Positions 41,219-50,828 of a stretch of DNA of 64,000 nt are shown in pieces. The translations under genes and the position numbers were made by a program. How positions within the stretch are numbered: position 1 is the first letter of the stretch; each line of letters starts with the position of its first letter. This DNA is from Sphingobium lignivorans (GTDB taxonomy: Bacteria > Pseudomonadota > Alphaproteobacteria > Sphingomonadales > Sphingomonadaceae). The notes below the pieces were generated by a model. The model was not told the origin of the DNA, did not search any database, and saw only the letters and a list, made by a program, of their open reading frames with translations. The stretch is taken from NCBI RefSeq assembly GCF_014203955.1, contig NZ_JACHKA010000001.1, positions 3,565,001 to 3,629,000 on the forward strand. The letters are read 5' to 3'.

Positions 41219-42995
41219 GAAACTCGGCGAAGCCGTCCTGGAGCTGCGCACTGACGACAGCCAACTCAACAAGGGCATCGAAAAGGCCAAGCGCAACACC
41301 GACGATCTGGTCCGGCGGTTCGAGCGGATCGGCAGCCGTGCCAAGCTGATCGGCGCCAAGCTGAGCCTCGCATTCACGGTGCCGGCCACCATCTTCGGCA
41401 AAGCCGCTTTCGACGCGGCCAGCGATGCCGCCGAGATGGAGAGCGCATTTGAGGTCTCGTTCGGCAATGCGGCGGATTCCGTCCGCAAATGGGCCGAGGA
41501 AACCGGCAATGCGATGGGCCGTTCCACCCAGGAACTGATGCGCCAATCGGCATCGTTCATGGATATTCTCAAGAAGCAGATGGACCCGGCGGCGGCGGCG
41601 GAACTCTCCAAGCAGCTCACGGTGCTTACCCAGGACCTCGCCAGCTTCAAGAACCTCTCCAACGAGACAGCGCAGCAGAAGATCTTCTCCGGCCTTATCG
41701 GCGAGGCAGAGCCGCTGCGCGCGGTCGGCGTGCTGCTTTCCGAGAACGCTGTGAAGGCGAAGGCGATGGAAATGGGACTCGGCGGCGTCAATGGCGCACT
41801 GACCGAGGGCCAGAAGGTCATGGCCAGGGCCGCGCTCATCCAGGAGCAGCTCGCCGATGCCCAGGGCGACGTGTTGCGCACCTCCGGCAGCACGGAAAAC
41901 CAGATCAAGCGCGCGAACGCTGCCTGGGAGGAGCTGCAGATCGTCGTCGGGACCAAGCTGCTGCCGGTCATCACTCCGCTCATTGCTGGCGTGGCCGATC
42001 TCGTCAGCTGGTTTACCGAGCTGCCCGCCCCGGTGCAGAATTTCGTGCTCATAGCCGGCGGCATCATGGCCGTGTTGGGCCCTGTGATCGCCGGGATCGG
42101 CGCGTTGGCCACCGGCATCGCAGCCGTCATTCCGCTCATTGGCACCATCGGCGCCGCTCTCTCTGCGGCCTTCGTCATCGCCACCGGCCCGGTCGGCCTC
42201 ACCATCGCAGCCATCACGGCCCTCATCGCGATCTGGTGGAAGTGGGGTGACGACATCAAGCGGATCGTCGCCGAGACGATCGGCGCCGTGAAGACATGGC
42301 TGGTCGACAAGTTCGGCCAGATCGTGGGCTGGGTGAAAGAGAAAATCGAAGCGGTGAAGAAGTACTTCGCCGATATGTATGACGCCGTCGTCGGACACAG
42401 CTGGGTCCCAGACATGATCGACGAGGTCGGGCAGCACTTCGACCGGCTCGACGATGTCATGGTCAAACCCGCCGACGAGGCCACGCGGGACGTGAAGGCG
42501 AGCTTCGCCGGAATGGCCGACAGCATCTCCGGCACGCTCGACGGCATTGCGAGCAACATCAAGAGCGGCGACTGGATGGGCGCGCTGCGCGGGGTGGTCG
42601 ATATTGTCGGGCAGGTGAGCGGCGCCATCGGCGGCAAGGGAGGAGGCGTGGTCTCCTCGATCGCCGGCACGGTCGGAAAGTTCCTCAGCAAGGGCTTTGC
42701 AGGTCTGTTCGCGGATGGGGGTCTCATCCCCAAGGGCCAATGGGGCATCGCCGGGGAGCGCGGCCCCGAGCCGGTCATAGGCACGGCGCGGGGCACGGTG
42801 GTGCTTCCCAACAGCTCTCTCGCCGGGGCCATATCGGGCGGCCCCAACGTCACTATCCCGATCTCGATCGACGCCACTGGCGCGGATGCGGCGGCGCTGG
42901 GGCGCGTGGAGAGCCAGCTGGCCGAGCTGAGGCGCGACCTCCCGAATGTGATCGTCCGCACGGTGAGCGACGCGCGCAGCCGGAGGATGATCTGA
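41211..42995 (+). CDS. Tail tape measure protein
   Basis: 594-residue protein that sets tail length and aids DNA entry. The N-terminal helical region (KLGEAVLELRTDDSQLNKGI) is followed by a long alpha-helical section (ETGNAMGRSTQELMRQSASF), hydrophobic transmembrane-like segments near residues 275-345 (FVLIAGGIMAVLGPVIAGIG; AFVIATGPVGLTIAAITALI), and a Gly-rich C-terminus (GVVSSIAGTVGKFLSKGFAG; GGLIPKGQWGIAGERGPEPV). At about 0.15 nm per residue it would suit a tail near 90 nm. Confidence 0.92.
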   Translation: MAEKLGEAVLELRTDDSQLNKGIEKAKRNTDDLVRRFERIGSRAKLIGAKLSLAFTVPATIFGKAAFDAASDAAEMESAFEVSFGNAADSVRKWAEETGNAMGRSTQELMRQSASFMDILKKQMDPAAAAELSKQLTVLTQDLASFKNLSNETAQQKIFSGLIGEAEPLRAVGVLLSENAVKAKAMEMGLGGVNGALTEGQKVMARAALIQEQLADAQGDVLRTSGSTENQIKRANAAWEELQIVVGTKLLPVITPLIAGVADLVSWFTELPAPVQNFVLIAGGIMAVLGPVIAGIGALATGIAAVIPLIGTIGAALSAAFVIATGPVGLTIAAITALIAIWWKWGDDIKRIVAETIGAVKTWLVDKFGQIVGWVKEKIEAVKKYFADMYDAVVGHSWVPDMIDEVGQHFDRLDDVMVKPADEATRDVKASFAGMADSISGTLDGIASNIKSGDWMGALRGVVDIVGQVSGAIGGKGGGVVSSIAGTVGKFLSKGFAGLFADGGLIPKGQWGIAGERGPEPVIGTARGTVVLPNSSLAGAISGGPNVTIPISIDATGADAAALGRVESQLAELRRDLPNVIVRTVSDARSRRMI

Positions 42996-42996
42996 C

Positions 42997-43704
42997 ATGG
43001 CCGTCTATCCTCTCGCCCTGCCGGCGGGCCCGCTGGTGCAGGGCCAGCAGGGCTTCGACCCGCAATATCTGAACTACAGCTCGCCCGAGGCCGGCGGGCG
43101 CATCGGCGGTGTGAGCGCCGGCAATCCGCTGTGGATCGGGACGTGGTCGCTGGACCGCGTGGACCTTGAGGACGGGAGCGCGGTGCGTGCCTTCCTCGAC
43201 CGGCAGCGTGACGGGCAGCGCACCTTCCTCGGCCGCGACCTGCTGAGGCCCTTTCCGCTCGCCTATGCGCGCGGCTTCGCCGGCATGGTGCGGGCCGGCG
43301 GCGGCGCATTCAGCGGCGCGGCGACGAACTGGACGCAGGCGATCAGCAGCGAGGGGGACGCCACCCTGACCATCTACGGGCTGCCGGCCGGCTTCGCGCT
43401 CGCCGTGGGCGACTACATCGGGTTCAAATGGGATGCTGCAGGGGCGCCCGCCGGGAGCTTCACGCGACGCACCCTCGCGCGCGCGGTCGTGGCCGCCACG
43501 GCCAATGGCGCCGGCACCATCTCCGTCCTGGCCGAGCCGCCGCTGCCGACGCTCACGGTCGTGCCGGCGATCGCCGTCGCCCATTTCGACGAACCGGCCT
43601 GTGTCATGAAGCTGGTGCCCGGCGAGAGCAAGGCGGGTGTCACCGGGCGGGGGCTCGCGCAGTCCGGCCTCTCGATCACGGCCATTCAGGAGCTGCGCGA
43701 GTGA
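42997..43704 (+). CDS. Putative distal tail protein
   Basis: 235-residue beta-rich protein right after the tape measure, in the Dit position. It opens AVYPLALPAGPLVQGQQGFD and includes WSLDRVDLEDGSAVRAFLDR, a pattern of a ring-forming tail protein with a mid-domain insertion. ATG 42997 follows the tape-measure stop by one base. The family was not recognised with certainty. Confidence 0.65.
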   Translation: MAVYPLALPAGPLVQGQQGFDPQYLNYSSPEAGGRIGGVSAGNPLWIGTWSLDRVDLEDGSAVRAFLDRQRDGQRTFLGRDLLRPFPLAYARGFAGMVRAGGGAFSGAATNWTQAISSEGDATLTIYGLPAGFALAVGDYIGFKWDAAGAPAGSFTRRTLARAVVAATANGAGTISVLAEPPLPTLTVVPAIAVAHFDEPACVMKLVPGESKAGVTGRGLAQSGLSITAIQELRE

Positions 43705-44339
43705 AGAGCTTCTCGACCGCCGAGAAGGCCGCGATGGAGGCAGGCACGGCGAAGGTGGGCGGCGCCGTGCAGATCCTGTGCGACGATCCGGTGCGCGTGT
43801 GGAGCGGCGAAGGCACGCTTCCGATCGCGGGCGATGGCTACACGGGCATCGGCGCGCGCGGCATGGCGCAGGTGACCGGCGGGGCGATCGGCTCGGCCGC
43901 GCAGGGCATCACGCTCAGCCTCTCCGGCATCGAGCCGGCCGCCATCGCCCTGCTGGATGCGCCCGGCCTCAAGAATGCGCCCGTCACCATCTGGCGACTG
44001 ATCTTCGATGGCACTGGCACTCAGTTCCTGGGCGCGCATGTCTTCCGGCGTGGCCGGGTCGACACGGTCGCAAGCAACGAGGTGGTCGGCGGGGAAGCGG
44101 CCATCCACGTCGCGGTCGAGGGCAGTGCGCGGGGGCTCAGCCGGCGCGGCGGCCGGATGCGGACCGACGCCGACCAGCGGCTGATCGATTCGACGGACGG
44201 CGGTTTCCGCCGCGTGAGCTACGCCGGCAAGAAGATGCTCTACTGGGCCGGCCGGAAGCCTGCGATGGCATCCTCCGCGCTGCCAAGCGGTGGCGGCGCC
44301 TCGAACCGCATCAACGAGCCCCGGACGCAGGAGCGGTGA
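43701..44339 (+). CDS. Putative tail hub protein
   Basis: 212 residues, GTG start overlapping the previous stop. Features: VQILCDDPVRVWSGEGTLPI, ITLSLSGIEPAAIALLDAPG, IWRLIFDGTGTQFLGAHVFR and the closing RTDADQRLIDSTDGGFRRVS, LYWAGRKP. The latter pattern is frequent in alphaproteobacterial phage tail-tip operons, and the gene lies between Dit-like and peptidase-like genes as the hub does. Function is inferred from position. Confidence 0.7.
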   Translation: MKSFSTAEKAAMEAGTAKVGGAVQILCDDPVRVWSGEGTLPIAGDGYTGIGARGMAQVTGGAIGSAAQGITLSLSGIEPAAIALLDAPGLKNAPVTIWRLIFDGTGTQFLGAHVFRRGRVDTVASNEVVGGEAAIHVAVEGSARGLSRRGGRMRTDADQRLIDSTDGGFRRVSYAGKKMLYWAGRKPAMASSALPSGGGASNRINEPRTQER

Positions 44340-44728
44340 TGCGCGACATCGACGCCCTGCTCGCCGAGATCGCGCGCCGCGACCCGCTGCCCTTCGACTG
44401 GGGCGGCAACGATTGCGTGCGCTATGTCGCGGCCTGCGTCCGGGCGCAGACCGGCATCGATCCGCTGGCGGGGCTGGACTGGACAGACGAGGCGACCGCG
44501 CGCGCCCTGCTGGCGGCGCTCGGCGGAATGGAAGCGGCAGTGGACAGCCGCCTGCGGCGGATCGCGCCGGCCTTCGCCATGCGCGGCGATGTCGCCGGGG
44601 TTGCCGATCCTGATCTCGGCCTCGCCCTCATGATCGTCGAAGGACAGACGCTGGTCGGCCCCGGTGCGCTCCGCGCCCGACGCCTGCCCCGCGCCGCGAT
44701 GATCGCGAGCTGGAGCACGATGCCATGA
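44339..44728 (+). CDS. Tail-tip protein, DUF6950/NlpC-P60-like
   Basis: 129 residues. The N-terminal LPFDWGGNDCVRYVAACVRA carries the Cys of the DUF6950/NlpC-P60 type motif (W-G-x-x-D-C), and in gene transfer agents and siphophages such a peptidase gene precedes the J-like protein. I do not see a clear catalytic His motif in the short C-terminal half, so it may be a structural descendant. Overlaps both neighbours (TGATG and ATGA). Confidence 0.75.
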   Translation: MRDIDALLAEIARRDPLPFDWGGNDCVRYVAACVRAQTGIDPLAGLDWTDEATARALLAALGGMEAAVDSRLRRIAPAFAMRGDVAGVADPDLGLALMIVEGQTLVGPGALRARRLPRAAMIASWSTMP

Positions 44729-47700
44729 GCCGGGTGGTGGATTTCGTGGTCGGCGCGGCCACGGTGGTGGCCGGCGTGCTGCTGGCACCGGTCAGCCCCC
44801 TGATCGGCTCGCAGCTCATCATCGCGGGCGCCGCCATGTTCGCTTCCTCGGCGCTCAATGCGCTGCTCGCGCCGTCGCGCGGCAATGCGGAGCGGCAGGC
44901 GGCCGAGACGGCGCTGAACATCGGCGAGGAACCCCGCCGCGCCATCTTCGGCCGGGGCGCGACAGGCGGCAGCCTGGTCGACGCGTTCAACTATGGCGGC
45001 GAGCACGGCACGGACTGGGAAGTCCTGGTCATCGCGCTCGCCGATCATCGCTGCGACGCGATCGAGGGCTTCTGGGTCAACGATCAGTATGTCACCTACA
45101 CCGGCGACGGGTTCGTACCCGGGTTCAACAACCAGCTGCAGATCTACACGCGGCTCGGCACGGTCGGCCAGACGGTGCCGGAGCTGCTGATCAGCCAGGG
45201 CGGATGGTCACCCAGCGATCGTCAGCGGGGCGTCACCCATGTGACCGTGGCCTACAAGGCGGACGCGGCCGACGCGAAGAACCCCATCTGGACCGCCGGC
45301 CGGCCGACCTTCCTTTGGGTCGTGCGTGGCCTGCGCTGCTACGATCCCCGCCACGACAGCAGCGTGCCGGGCGGTGCCGGCGCCCAGCGCCGCAACAACC
45401 CGGCAACATGGACTTGGTCCGAGAACGCCGAGATCTGCCGCTACAATTTCGACATCGGCATCTATGCGGAGGATCGGGTCGACGATCCCGACATGCTGCT
45501 CATCGGCCGGGGACTCTCCGCGATCGAAGCGCCGCCCGAGATGATCTTCGCGGCGGCGAACCTGTGCGACGAGCCCGTCGCGCTGGCCGCAGGCGGCACA
45601 GAGCCGCGTTACCGGGTCGGCGGCACGATCTATGCGAACGAGGAGTTCGACGACGTCGAGAAGGCCTTCGCGGCGGCCATGGGCGGCATCCTGGTGCAGC
45701 CGGAGGGCACGATCGGCGTGGAGCCCGGGCATGCCAAGGCCCCGGTAGCCTGGTTCACGGACGATGACCTCGTGCGGGGCACGTCCGCCTCCTATTCGGA
45801 CGAGCGGTCCGACGCGGACGAGGACTGGGTCAACACCGTAATACCGCGCTACATCGAGCCGACGCAGCGCTGGAGCGAGCATGGCGCGCCGATCCGCCGC
45901 AACACGGCCGATGTCATCGCGGACGGCGGGCCGCGCGAAGCCCCCCTGACACTGCGGCTCGTCACGTCCAACACACAGGCCCAGCGTATCGGGGAAATCC
46001 GGCGGCGGCTTGGCCGTCTGGCCGGGACCGGGGGCGTGACGCTCGGGCCCCGTTTCGCCGAGATCGAGGAAGGCGACATCGTCGTGTGGACCTCCGCCCG
46101 CCGCACAGCCGGCGTGCCGGTGGCCTTCCGCGTCGACTCCTACAGGCTGGACGAGAAGTGGCAGAACACGCTGGCGCTGCGGCGCGTCGCCAGCTCGGTC
46201 TACAGCTGGACCACGGCCGACGAGATCGCCCCGGGCGCGACGGCCGAGGCGAACACCCCGCCAGCGGTTTATGGGCAACCGCCGGCCGGCGACTGGAGCG
46301 CGGTCGGCGGAACGGTGGAAGGCGCAGTCGCCGCCGTGCCGGCCATCACCTTCAGCGGCGGCGCCAGCGATCCACACGCCATCGGCATCCTGTTCGAGTT
46401 CCGCAAGGATGGGGACACGGCCTGGACGCCGATGCCGGTGGTGGCGCCGGGCTCCACGCGGCAGATCGTCACGGCCGTCCAGGCCGGCACGGCATATCAG
46501 CCGGCGGTCACTTATTTCTACGACAACGGGCGCGGCGAACGGCGCGTGCTCGCGACCGTCACAACCGGCGACTTCACGGGAGTAGAAGGGCCTCCAGGCG
46601 CCTCGGTCGCCGAGCTGACGATCTACCGCGCGAGCGCATCGGCGCCCGCCACACCAACGGGGGGCTCGTTCGACGTCGCGACGCGGACGCTCACGCCGCC
46701 CTCGGGCTGGTCGCTCACAATGCCGACCAGCGGCACGCGCTGGAGCGCCAGCGGCTATGCGGCCTGGTCCGGCACGAGCGGGACGGTGACGCCGACATGG
46801 TTCGGCGTGGGCGGCGGCATCTCGAACGGCACCGATGGGGACGATGGCGCCGATGGGCAGGCGACGGACGTCATCTTCCGGCGCGCCGCCACGCAACCGG
46901 CGACCCCGCCGGACAGCAGCGGCGTGCCTCCCGGATGGTATGCCACGACCGGTGAGGTGCCCGCGTCGGCCGATCCGATGTGGGCAAGCTTTCGCACCCG
47001 CGCGACCAGCGCCTCCGCGTGGGTCCATCAGGCGCCGCGCCGGGTGGAGGGCCTGGACGCGATCAACAACGTCAACCGCATGCGCAACACGCTCTTTGAG
47101 CGCGGCGTGCAGGGATGGGAGATGTTGACGGTGGCGGGGGTCACGATCACGGCGCCGCTCGCGCTCGACATCGTGGGCGATGCCCGGACGCTGACATTCA
47201 CAGCGACCGCGACGGCATCCGGGCAGCAGGCCGGGATTGACACGCCGGCCGCTTATCGGGTGCCGGTGAGTCCGGGTGAGCGACTGAGCGTGCAGGCGCT
47301 GTGTCGTTCGTCCGGCGTCGTGGACAGCAACCTTCTGCGCGTCCAGTTCTACGACGCCGCCGGCGCCCAACTGGCGGGCACGGGGATCAATGTTCAGTTC
47401 CTTGCAGGCGCGCAGGCGTCGTTCGCCCTGATGAGCGGTTTCGTTACGGTCCCCGTGGGGGCATCAACGATGTTGGTCGGGTTGCGGACCTTTTCATCGG
47501 GTGCTGGATCGTTCTCCGGGCGCCTGTGCAAGCCGATGGTGGCAAGTGCGACGGCCGGTCAGACGACGCACCCGCCGTTTACGCCGGGGCACGCCGAGGG
47601 CGCTGACGGCGATCCCGGCGCCTCGGTCGCCGAGCTGACGATCTACCGAGCCAGCGCCTCGGCGCCGGCCACACCCACCGGGGGCTCGTTCGACGTCGCG

Positions 47701-50025
47701 ACGCGCGTCCTGACGCCGCCCTCGGGCTGGTCGCTCACAATGCCGACCAGCGGCACGCGCTGGAGCGCCAGCGGCTATGCGGCCTGGTCCGGTACAAGCG
47801 GGACTGTCACGCCGACATGGCTTGGTGTCGGCGGCGGCATCTCGAACGGCACCGATGGGGACGATGGCGCCGATGGGCAGGCGACGGACGTCATCTTCCG
47901 GACCTCGGCCACACAACCCGCCACGCCGCCGGACAGCAGCGGCGTTCCGCCGGGCTGGTATGGCACGACCGGCGAAGTGCCTGCCTCAGTAGATCCGATG
48001 TGGGCGAGCTTCCGCACCCGTGCCACCAGCACCTCTGCCTGGGTGCATCAGGCACCGCGACGTGTCGATGGCCGGGACGCGATCAACAACGTCAATCGCA
48101 TGCGCAACACCCTGTTCGAGCGCGGCGTTCAGGGGTGGGAGATGTTCGCCGCCGGGGGCGTGACGATCACATCCCCCTTTGCGCTCGATATCGTGGGCGA
48201 TGCCCGGACGCTGACCTTCACGGGCACAGCCAGCGCCGCCGCCGAGCAGCAGGTCGCGATCTACACGCCGTCTGCTTATCATGTGCCGGTCACGCCCGGC
48301 GAGCGGCTGAGCGTGCAGGCTCTTTGCCGATCGACCGGCGTGGTCGGCAGCAACGTCCTGCGCGTGCAATTCTTCGATGCTGCCGGAGCCGAGCTGGCGG
48401 GGACGGGCACCAATATCCAGAGCCTTTCCGGCGCGCAGGCATCATTCGCGCTGCTGAGCGGCTTCGTGACTGTGCCGGCCGGAGCGTCGACCATGCGGGT
48501 CGTGCTGTGGACGATAGCCTCGGGCGCGGGATCATTCTCGGGGCGGCTGTGCAAGCCGATGGTGGCGAGCGCGACCGCCAATCAGACAGCGCATCCGCCG
48601 TTCACGCCCGGGCAGGCGGACGGCGCGGATGGCGCGAACGCCAAGGCGGTGCGGCTGACGGCGAGCGCGCTGGGGTTCATCGTCGCGTCGGACGGGACGA
48701 ACACGCCGGCCTCGATCACGCTGACCGCCGAGGGACAGGCCGTGAGTGGATCGCCGGTGTTCAATGTGGTGACGGGCGCCGCGACGCTGACCGGCACGGG
48801 CACGAGCCGGGATCTGACCTATGCCAATATGAGCAGCGACGTGGTCACGGTGCAGGTCCTATGGGACGGGGCACCCGACACGGTCACGCTCTACAAGCTG
48901 CGGGAAGGGAGCAACAGCCTCACCCGCATCGTCCCGAACGAAGCGCATGCCCTCCCTGCGGACAGCGCCGGCAATGTGACCGACTATGCCGGGTCCGGCA
49001 CCACGATCCAGATATTCGAGGGCGTGCTGCCGCTGACCTTCCATACGTCCCTTGCGCCCGGGCGGTTCACGGTCGGCGGGCCGGTGGTGAGCCCGGGGGG
49101 CGCGATCACGGTCGGCGGGCGCTCGGGCAGCGGCACCAATGTCTGCACGGTCGCCAACCACAGCGGCGCCTCGGCGGCGGCCGGCGCGATCATCATCACC
49201 TATCCGATCACGGTGCAGCGCGCGAACGGCGCGATCGTCAGCCTCAGCGTCACGCAGAGCCTGACGAAGCCTCGGGATGGCGCCCCCGGTGCCCCCGGCG
49301 CGCCCGGCGACCCCGGCGACCCGGGCATCTCCGCGCTCTCGGTCTCGGGATCGCCTTCAACCGTGCCGGTGCCGGCCTATTTCAACGGGACACCGAAGGC
49401 TGCGCCGGGATCGTCCCAACTCAAGGTGTTCCAGTCGACGATCGATGTCACTGCAGTGGCATCATACGGCACCCCAAGCAGCAGCGGCGTGACCGGCGCG
49501 AGTGTCAGCAGCAGCGGACTGGTGAGCATAACCGGGATGACCGATGCAACCGGGCAAGTGACGGTGCCCATCTCCTATGGCGGCGCCACCGCAACGGTTC
49601 GGATCGAGTGGGTGAAGGTGCCGGATGGCAACGCCGCTGTCTCGGGTAGCGTGGCGGTGACGTCGCTCGGCAACACGTCGAGCTATGTGACGAGCGCGTC
49701 CTTCAACGTCAGCCTCGCGCCGGGGCAAGTCTTCTCGGTCAATTCGTCGGGATCGTTCCAATCGAGCGCTGGCGCCTATCAGCCCCAGCTCAAGCTCGCC
49801 TTCCAGAATGTCACGGACGGCGGCGCGGAGACGGATGTACCCGGCTCGGAAGTGAACGGCGGAACGGCGGCCCCCGCCGAACCGGAAGTGTGGAGCACCA
49901 GCGGACCGGTCGAGAACACGAACGGCGTGACCAAGGTCTTTTCGATCCGGCTCAAGAGTCGGCGGATATCGGCCGCGGGCAACTCCGCAGCGGTCTCCGG
50001 CACCATGGGAGGCAGCGGCACATGA
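44725..50025 (+). CDS. J-like tail tip/host-specificity protein with internal duplication
   Basis: 1,766-residue tail tip protein, the likely receptor-binding and DNA-ejection hub. An N-terminal membrane-like region (VVGAATVVAGVLLAPVSPLI) precedes conserved hub domains (EEPRRAIFGRGATGGSLVDA; DWEVLVIALADHRCDAIEGF) to about residue 520 and fibronectin-like parts to 620. From residue about 625 two copies of a 340-residue unit follow (period exactly 1,020 bp), each beginning GASVAELTIYRASASAPATP and containing SNGTDGDDGADGQ. The C-terminal third has Ig-like repeats and a collagen-like GAPGAPGDPGDPG stretch. It is in frame throughout. Confidence 0.9.
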   Translation: MSRVVDFVVGAATVVAGVLLAPVSPLIGSQLIIAGAAMFASSALNALLAPSRGNAERQAAETALNIGEEPRRAIFGRGATGGSLVDAFNYGGEHGTDWEVLVIALADHRCDAIEGFWVNDQYVTYTGDGFVPGFNNQLQIYTRLGTVGQTVPELLISQGGWSPSDRQRGVTHVTVAYKADAADAKNPIWTAGRPTFLWVVRGLRCYDPRHDSSVPGGAGAQRRNNPATWTWSENAEICRYNFDIGIYAEDRVDDPDMLLIGRGLSAIEAPPEMIFAAANLCDEPVALAAGGTEPRYRVGGTIYANEEFDDVEKAFAAAMGGILVQPEGTIGVEPGHAKAPVAWFTDDDLVRGTSASYSDERSDADEDWVNTVIPRYIEPTQRWSEHGAPIRRNTADVIADGGPREAPLTLRLVTSNTQAQRIGEIRRRLGRLAGTGGVTLGPRFAEIEEGDIVVWTSARRTAGVPVAFRVDSYRLDEKWQNTLALRRVASSVYSWTTADEIAPGATAEANTPPAVYGQPPAGDWSAVGGTVEGAVAAVPAITFSGGASDPHAIGILFEFRKDGDTAWTPMPVVAPGSTRQIVTAVQAGTAYQPAVTYFYDNGRGERRVLATVTTGDFTGVEGPPGASVAELTIYRASASAPATPTGGSFDVATRTLTPPSGWSLTMPTSGTRWSASGYAAWSGTSGTVTPTWFGVGGGISNGTDGDDGADGQATDVIFRRAATQPATPPDSSGVPPGWYATTGEVPASADPMWASFRTRATSASAWVHQAPRRVEGLDAINNVNRMRNTLFERGVQGWEMLTVAGVTITAPLALDIVGDARTLTFTATATASGQQAGIDTPAAYRVPVSPGERLSVQALCRSSGVVDSNLLRVQFYDAAGAQLAGTGINVQFLAGAQASFALMSGFVTVPVGASTMLVGLRTFSSGAGSFSGRLCKPMVASATAGQTTHPPFTPGHAEGADGDPGASVAELTIYRASASAPATPTGGSFDVATRVLTPPSGWSLTMPTSGTRWSASGYAAWSGTSGTVTPTWLGVGGGISNGTDGDDGADGQATDVIFRTSATQPATPPDSSGVPPGWYGTTGEVPASVDPMWASFRTRATSTSAWVHQAPRRVDGRDAINNVNRMRNTLFERGVQGWEMFAAGGVTITSPFALDIVGDARTLTFTGTASAAAEQQVAIYTPSAYHVPVTPGERLSVQALCRSTGVVGSNVLRVQFFDAAGAELAGTGTNIQSLSGAQASFALLSGFVTVPAGASTMRVVLWTIASGAGSFSGRLCKPMVASATANQTAHPPFTPGQADGADGANAKAVRLTASALGFIVASDGTNTPASITLTAEGQAVSGSPVFNVVTGAATLTGTGTSRDLTYANMSSDVVTVQVLWDGAPDTVTLYKLREGSNSLTRIVPNEAHALPADSAGNVTDYAGSGTTIQIFEGVLPLTFHTSLAPGRFTVGGPVVSPGGAITVGGRSGSGTNVCTVANHSGASAAAGAIIITYPITVQRANGAIVSLSVTQSLTKPRDGAPGAPGAPGDPGDPGISALSVSGSPSTVPVPAYFNGTPKAAPGSSQLKVFQSTIDVTAVASYGTPSSSGVTGASVSSSGLVSITGMTDATGQVTVPISYGGATATVRIEWVKVPDGNAAVSGSVAVTSLGNTSSYVTSASFNVSLAPGQVFSVNSSGSFQSSAGAYQPQLKLAFQNVTDGGAETDVPGSEVNGGTAAPAEPEVWSTSGPVENTNGVTKVFSIRLKSRRISAAGNSAAVSGTMGGSGT
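46597..48640 (+). repeat. In-frame tandem duplication of 1,020 bp within J-like gene
   Basis: Copy 1 runs about 46597-47616 and copy 2 about 47617-48640. The starts CCTCGGTCGCCGAGCTGACG at 46601 and 47621 are identical and 1,020 bp apart. The first 280 bp of each copy are nearly identical; later parts differ at many sites but keep the same protein pattern (INNVNRMRNTLFERGVQGWE; GERLSVQALCRS; GSFSGRLCKPMVASATA). Confidence 0.92.
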
Positions 50026-50558
50026 TCGGCATCTATGATCTTGCGACGGGCGTGCTGGAGTGCGTCGTCACCAGCACGGACGGCTATGACCTGACCGGCA
50101 AGGGCACGGCCGAGGCGCCGGAGGATTATGACGGCGCGGCGTGTAATTATCTGTTCGAGGGCGGCGCCTTCATTCCGAACCTCTCGCTGCTGACGCAGCG
50201 ATTGCTGGCGAAGATCGACCAAGAGGCCGGAGCGGTGCGCGAGCGGTTCATCACGGTCATTCCCGGGCAGGAGACGACCTACAAGGAAAAAGAGGGCCAG
50301 GCCCGCGCATGGCTGACTGCCGCCGACCCCGACCCGGAAGACCCTGCTTATGGAATGCTGGCAAGGGAGGCCGAGGAATGCGGCATTTCTATCAGCGAAG
50401 TGGCGGCGTCCTCGGTCGCCATGGCGGACTACTGGCGGCCGATCAACGAGCGTATCGAGGCGCGTCGGCGTGGGCGCAAGGAAGCGGTGAAGGCCGCCAC
50501 GACCGTCGCTGCCAAGGAAGCGGCGGCGATCGTGGACTGGGAAAGCATCCTGCCATGA
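50022..50558 (+). CDS. Hypothetical tail-region protein
   Basis: 178 residues. The beta-type N-terminus (MIGIYDLATGVLECVVTSTD) and a helical C-terminal half (LAKIDQEAGAVRERFITVIP; PINERIEARRRGRKEAVKAA) recall fibre-assembly/chaperone proteins that bind the tail tip, but no family is certain. ATGA overlap with the J-like gene. Confidence 0.6.
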   Translation: MIGIYDLATGVLECVVTSTDGYDLTGKGTAEAPEDYDGAACNYLFEGGAFIPNLSLLTQRLLAKIDQEAGAVRERFITVIPGQETTYKEKEGQARAWLTAADPDPEDPAYGMLAREAEECGISISEVAASSVAMADYWRPINERIEARRRGRKEAVKAATTVAAKEAAAIVDWESILP

Positions 50559-50815
50559 TCGCGCGCACCCTCAACTGGCTGCATGTCATGCTGATCGCGC
50601 TCGACCGCCTCGCGCAGACGATCATCTTCGGCCTGCCATACATGCTCGGCCTCGGGCCCAAGCCGATGGCGAAGGACAGCATCAGCGCCGTGGTGGGCCG
50701 CAGCGCGATCGCCGGGCGCCGCTGGGCGCTGATCGCCGAGCGCATCATCGACTGGATATTCGAGAGATTGGGCGAGCCGCCCGGCCACTGCCGGCGCGCC
50801 GTTGCCCAGGACTGA
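50555..50815 (+). CDS. Small hydrophobic/basic tail-region protein
   Basis: 86 residues. The N-terminus holds a hydrophobic helix (LNWLHVMLIALDRLAQTIIF), then a basic segment (GRSAIAGRRWALIAERIIDW). It could be a small membrane protein such as a holin-like peptide, which would help since no holin is otherwise seen; the evidence is only hydrophobicity. ATGA overlap upstream. Confidence 0.55.
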   Translation: MIARTLNWLHVMLIALDRLAQTIIFGLPYMLGLGPKPMAKDSISAVVGRSAIAGRRWALIAERIIDWIFERLGEPPGHCRRAVAQD

Positions 50816-50828
50816 CGAGGAGGATGAC

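Noticed and set aside
45208..47370. 720-codon minus-strand ORF
   Set aside because: Antisense shadow of the J-like gene with Arg/His/Gly-rich composition.
46597..48640. CRISPR-like or VNTR array
   Set aside because: The repeat is a single 1,020-bp in-frame coding duplication, not short spaced repeats. No CRISPR array was seen anywhere in the window.
47817..49649. 610-codon plus-strand ORF within the J-like gene
   Set aside because: Alternative frame of the J-like gene, extremely Arg-rich and partly repeated because the DNA below is duplicated.
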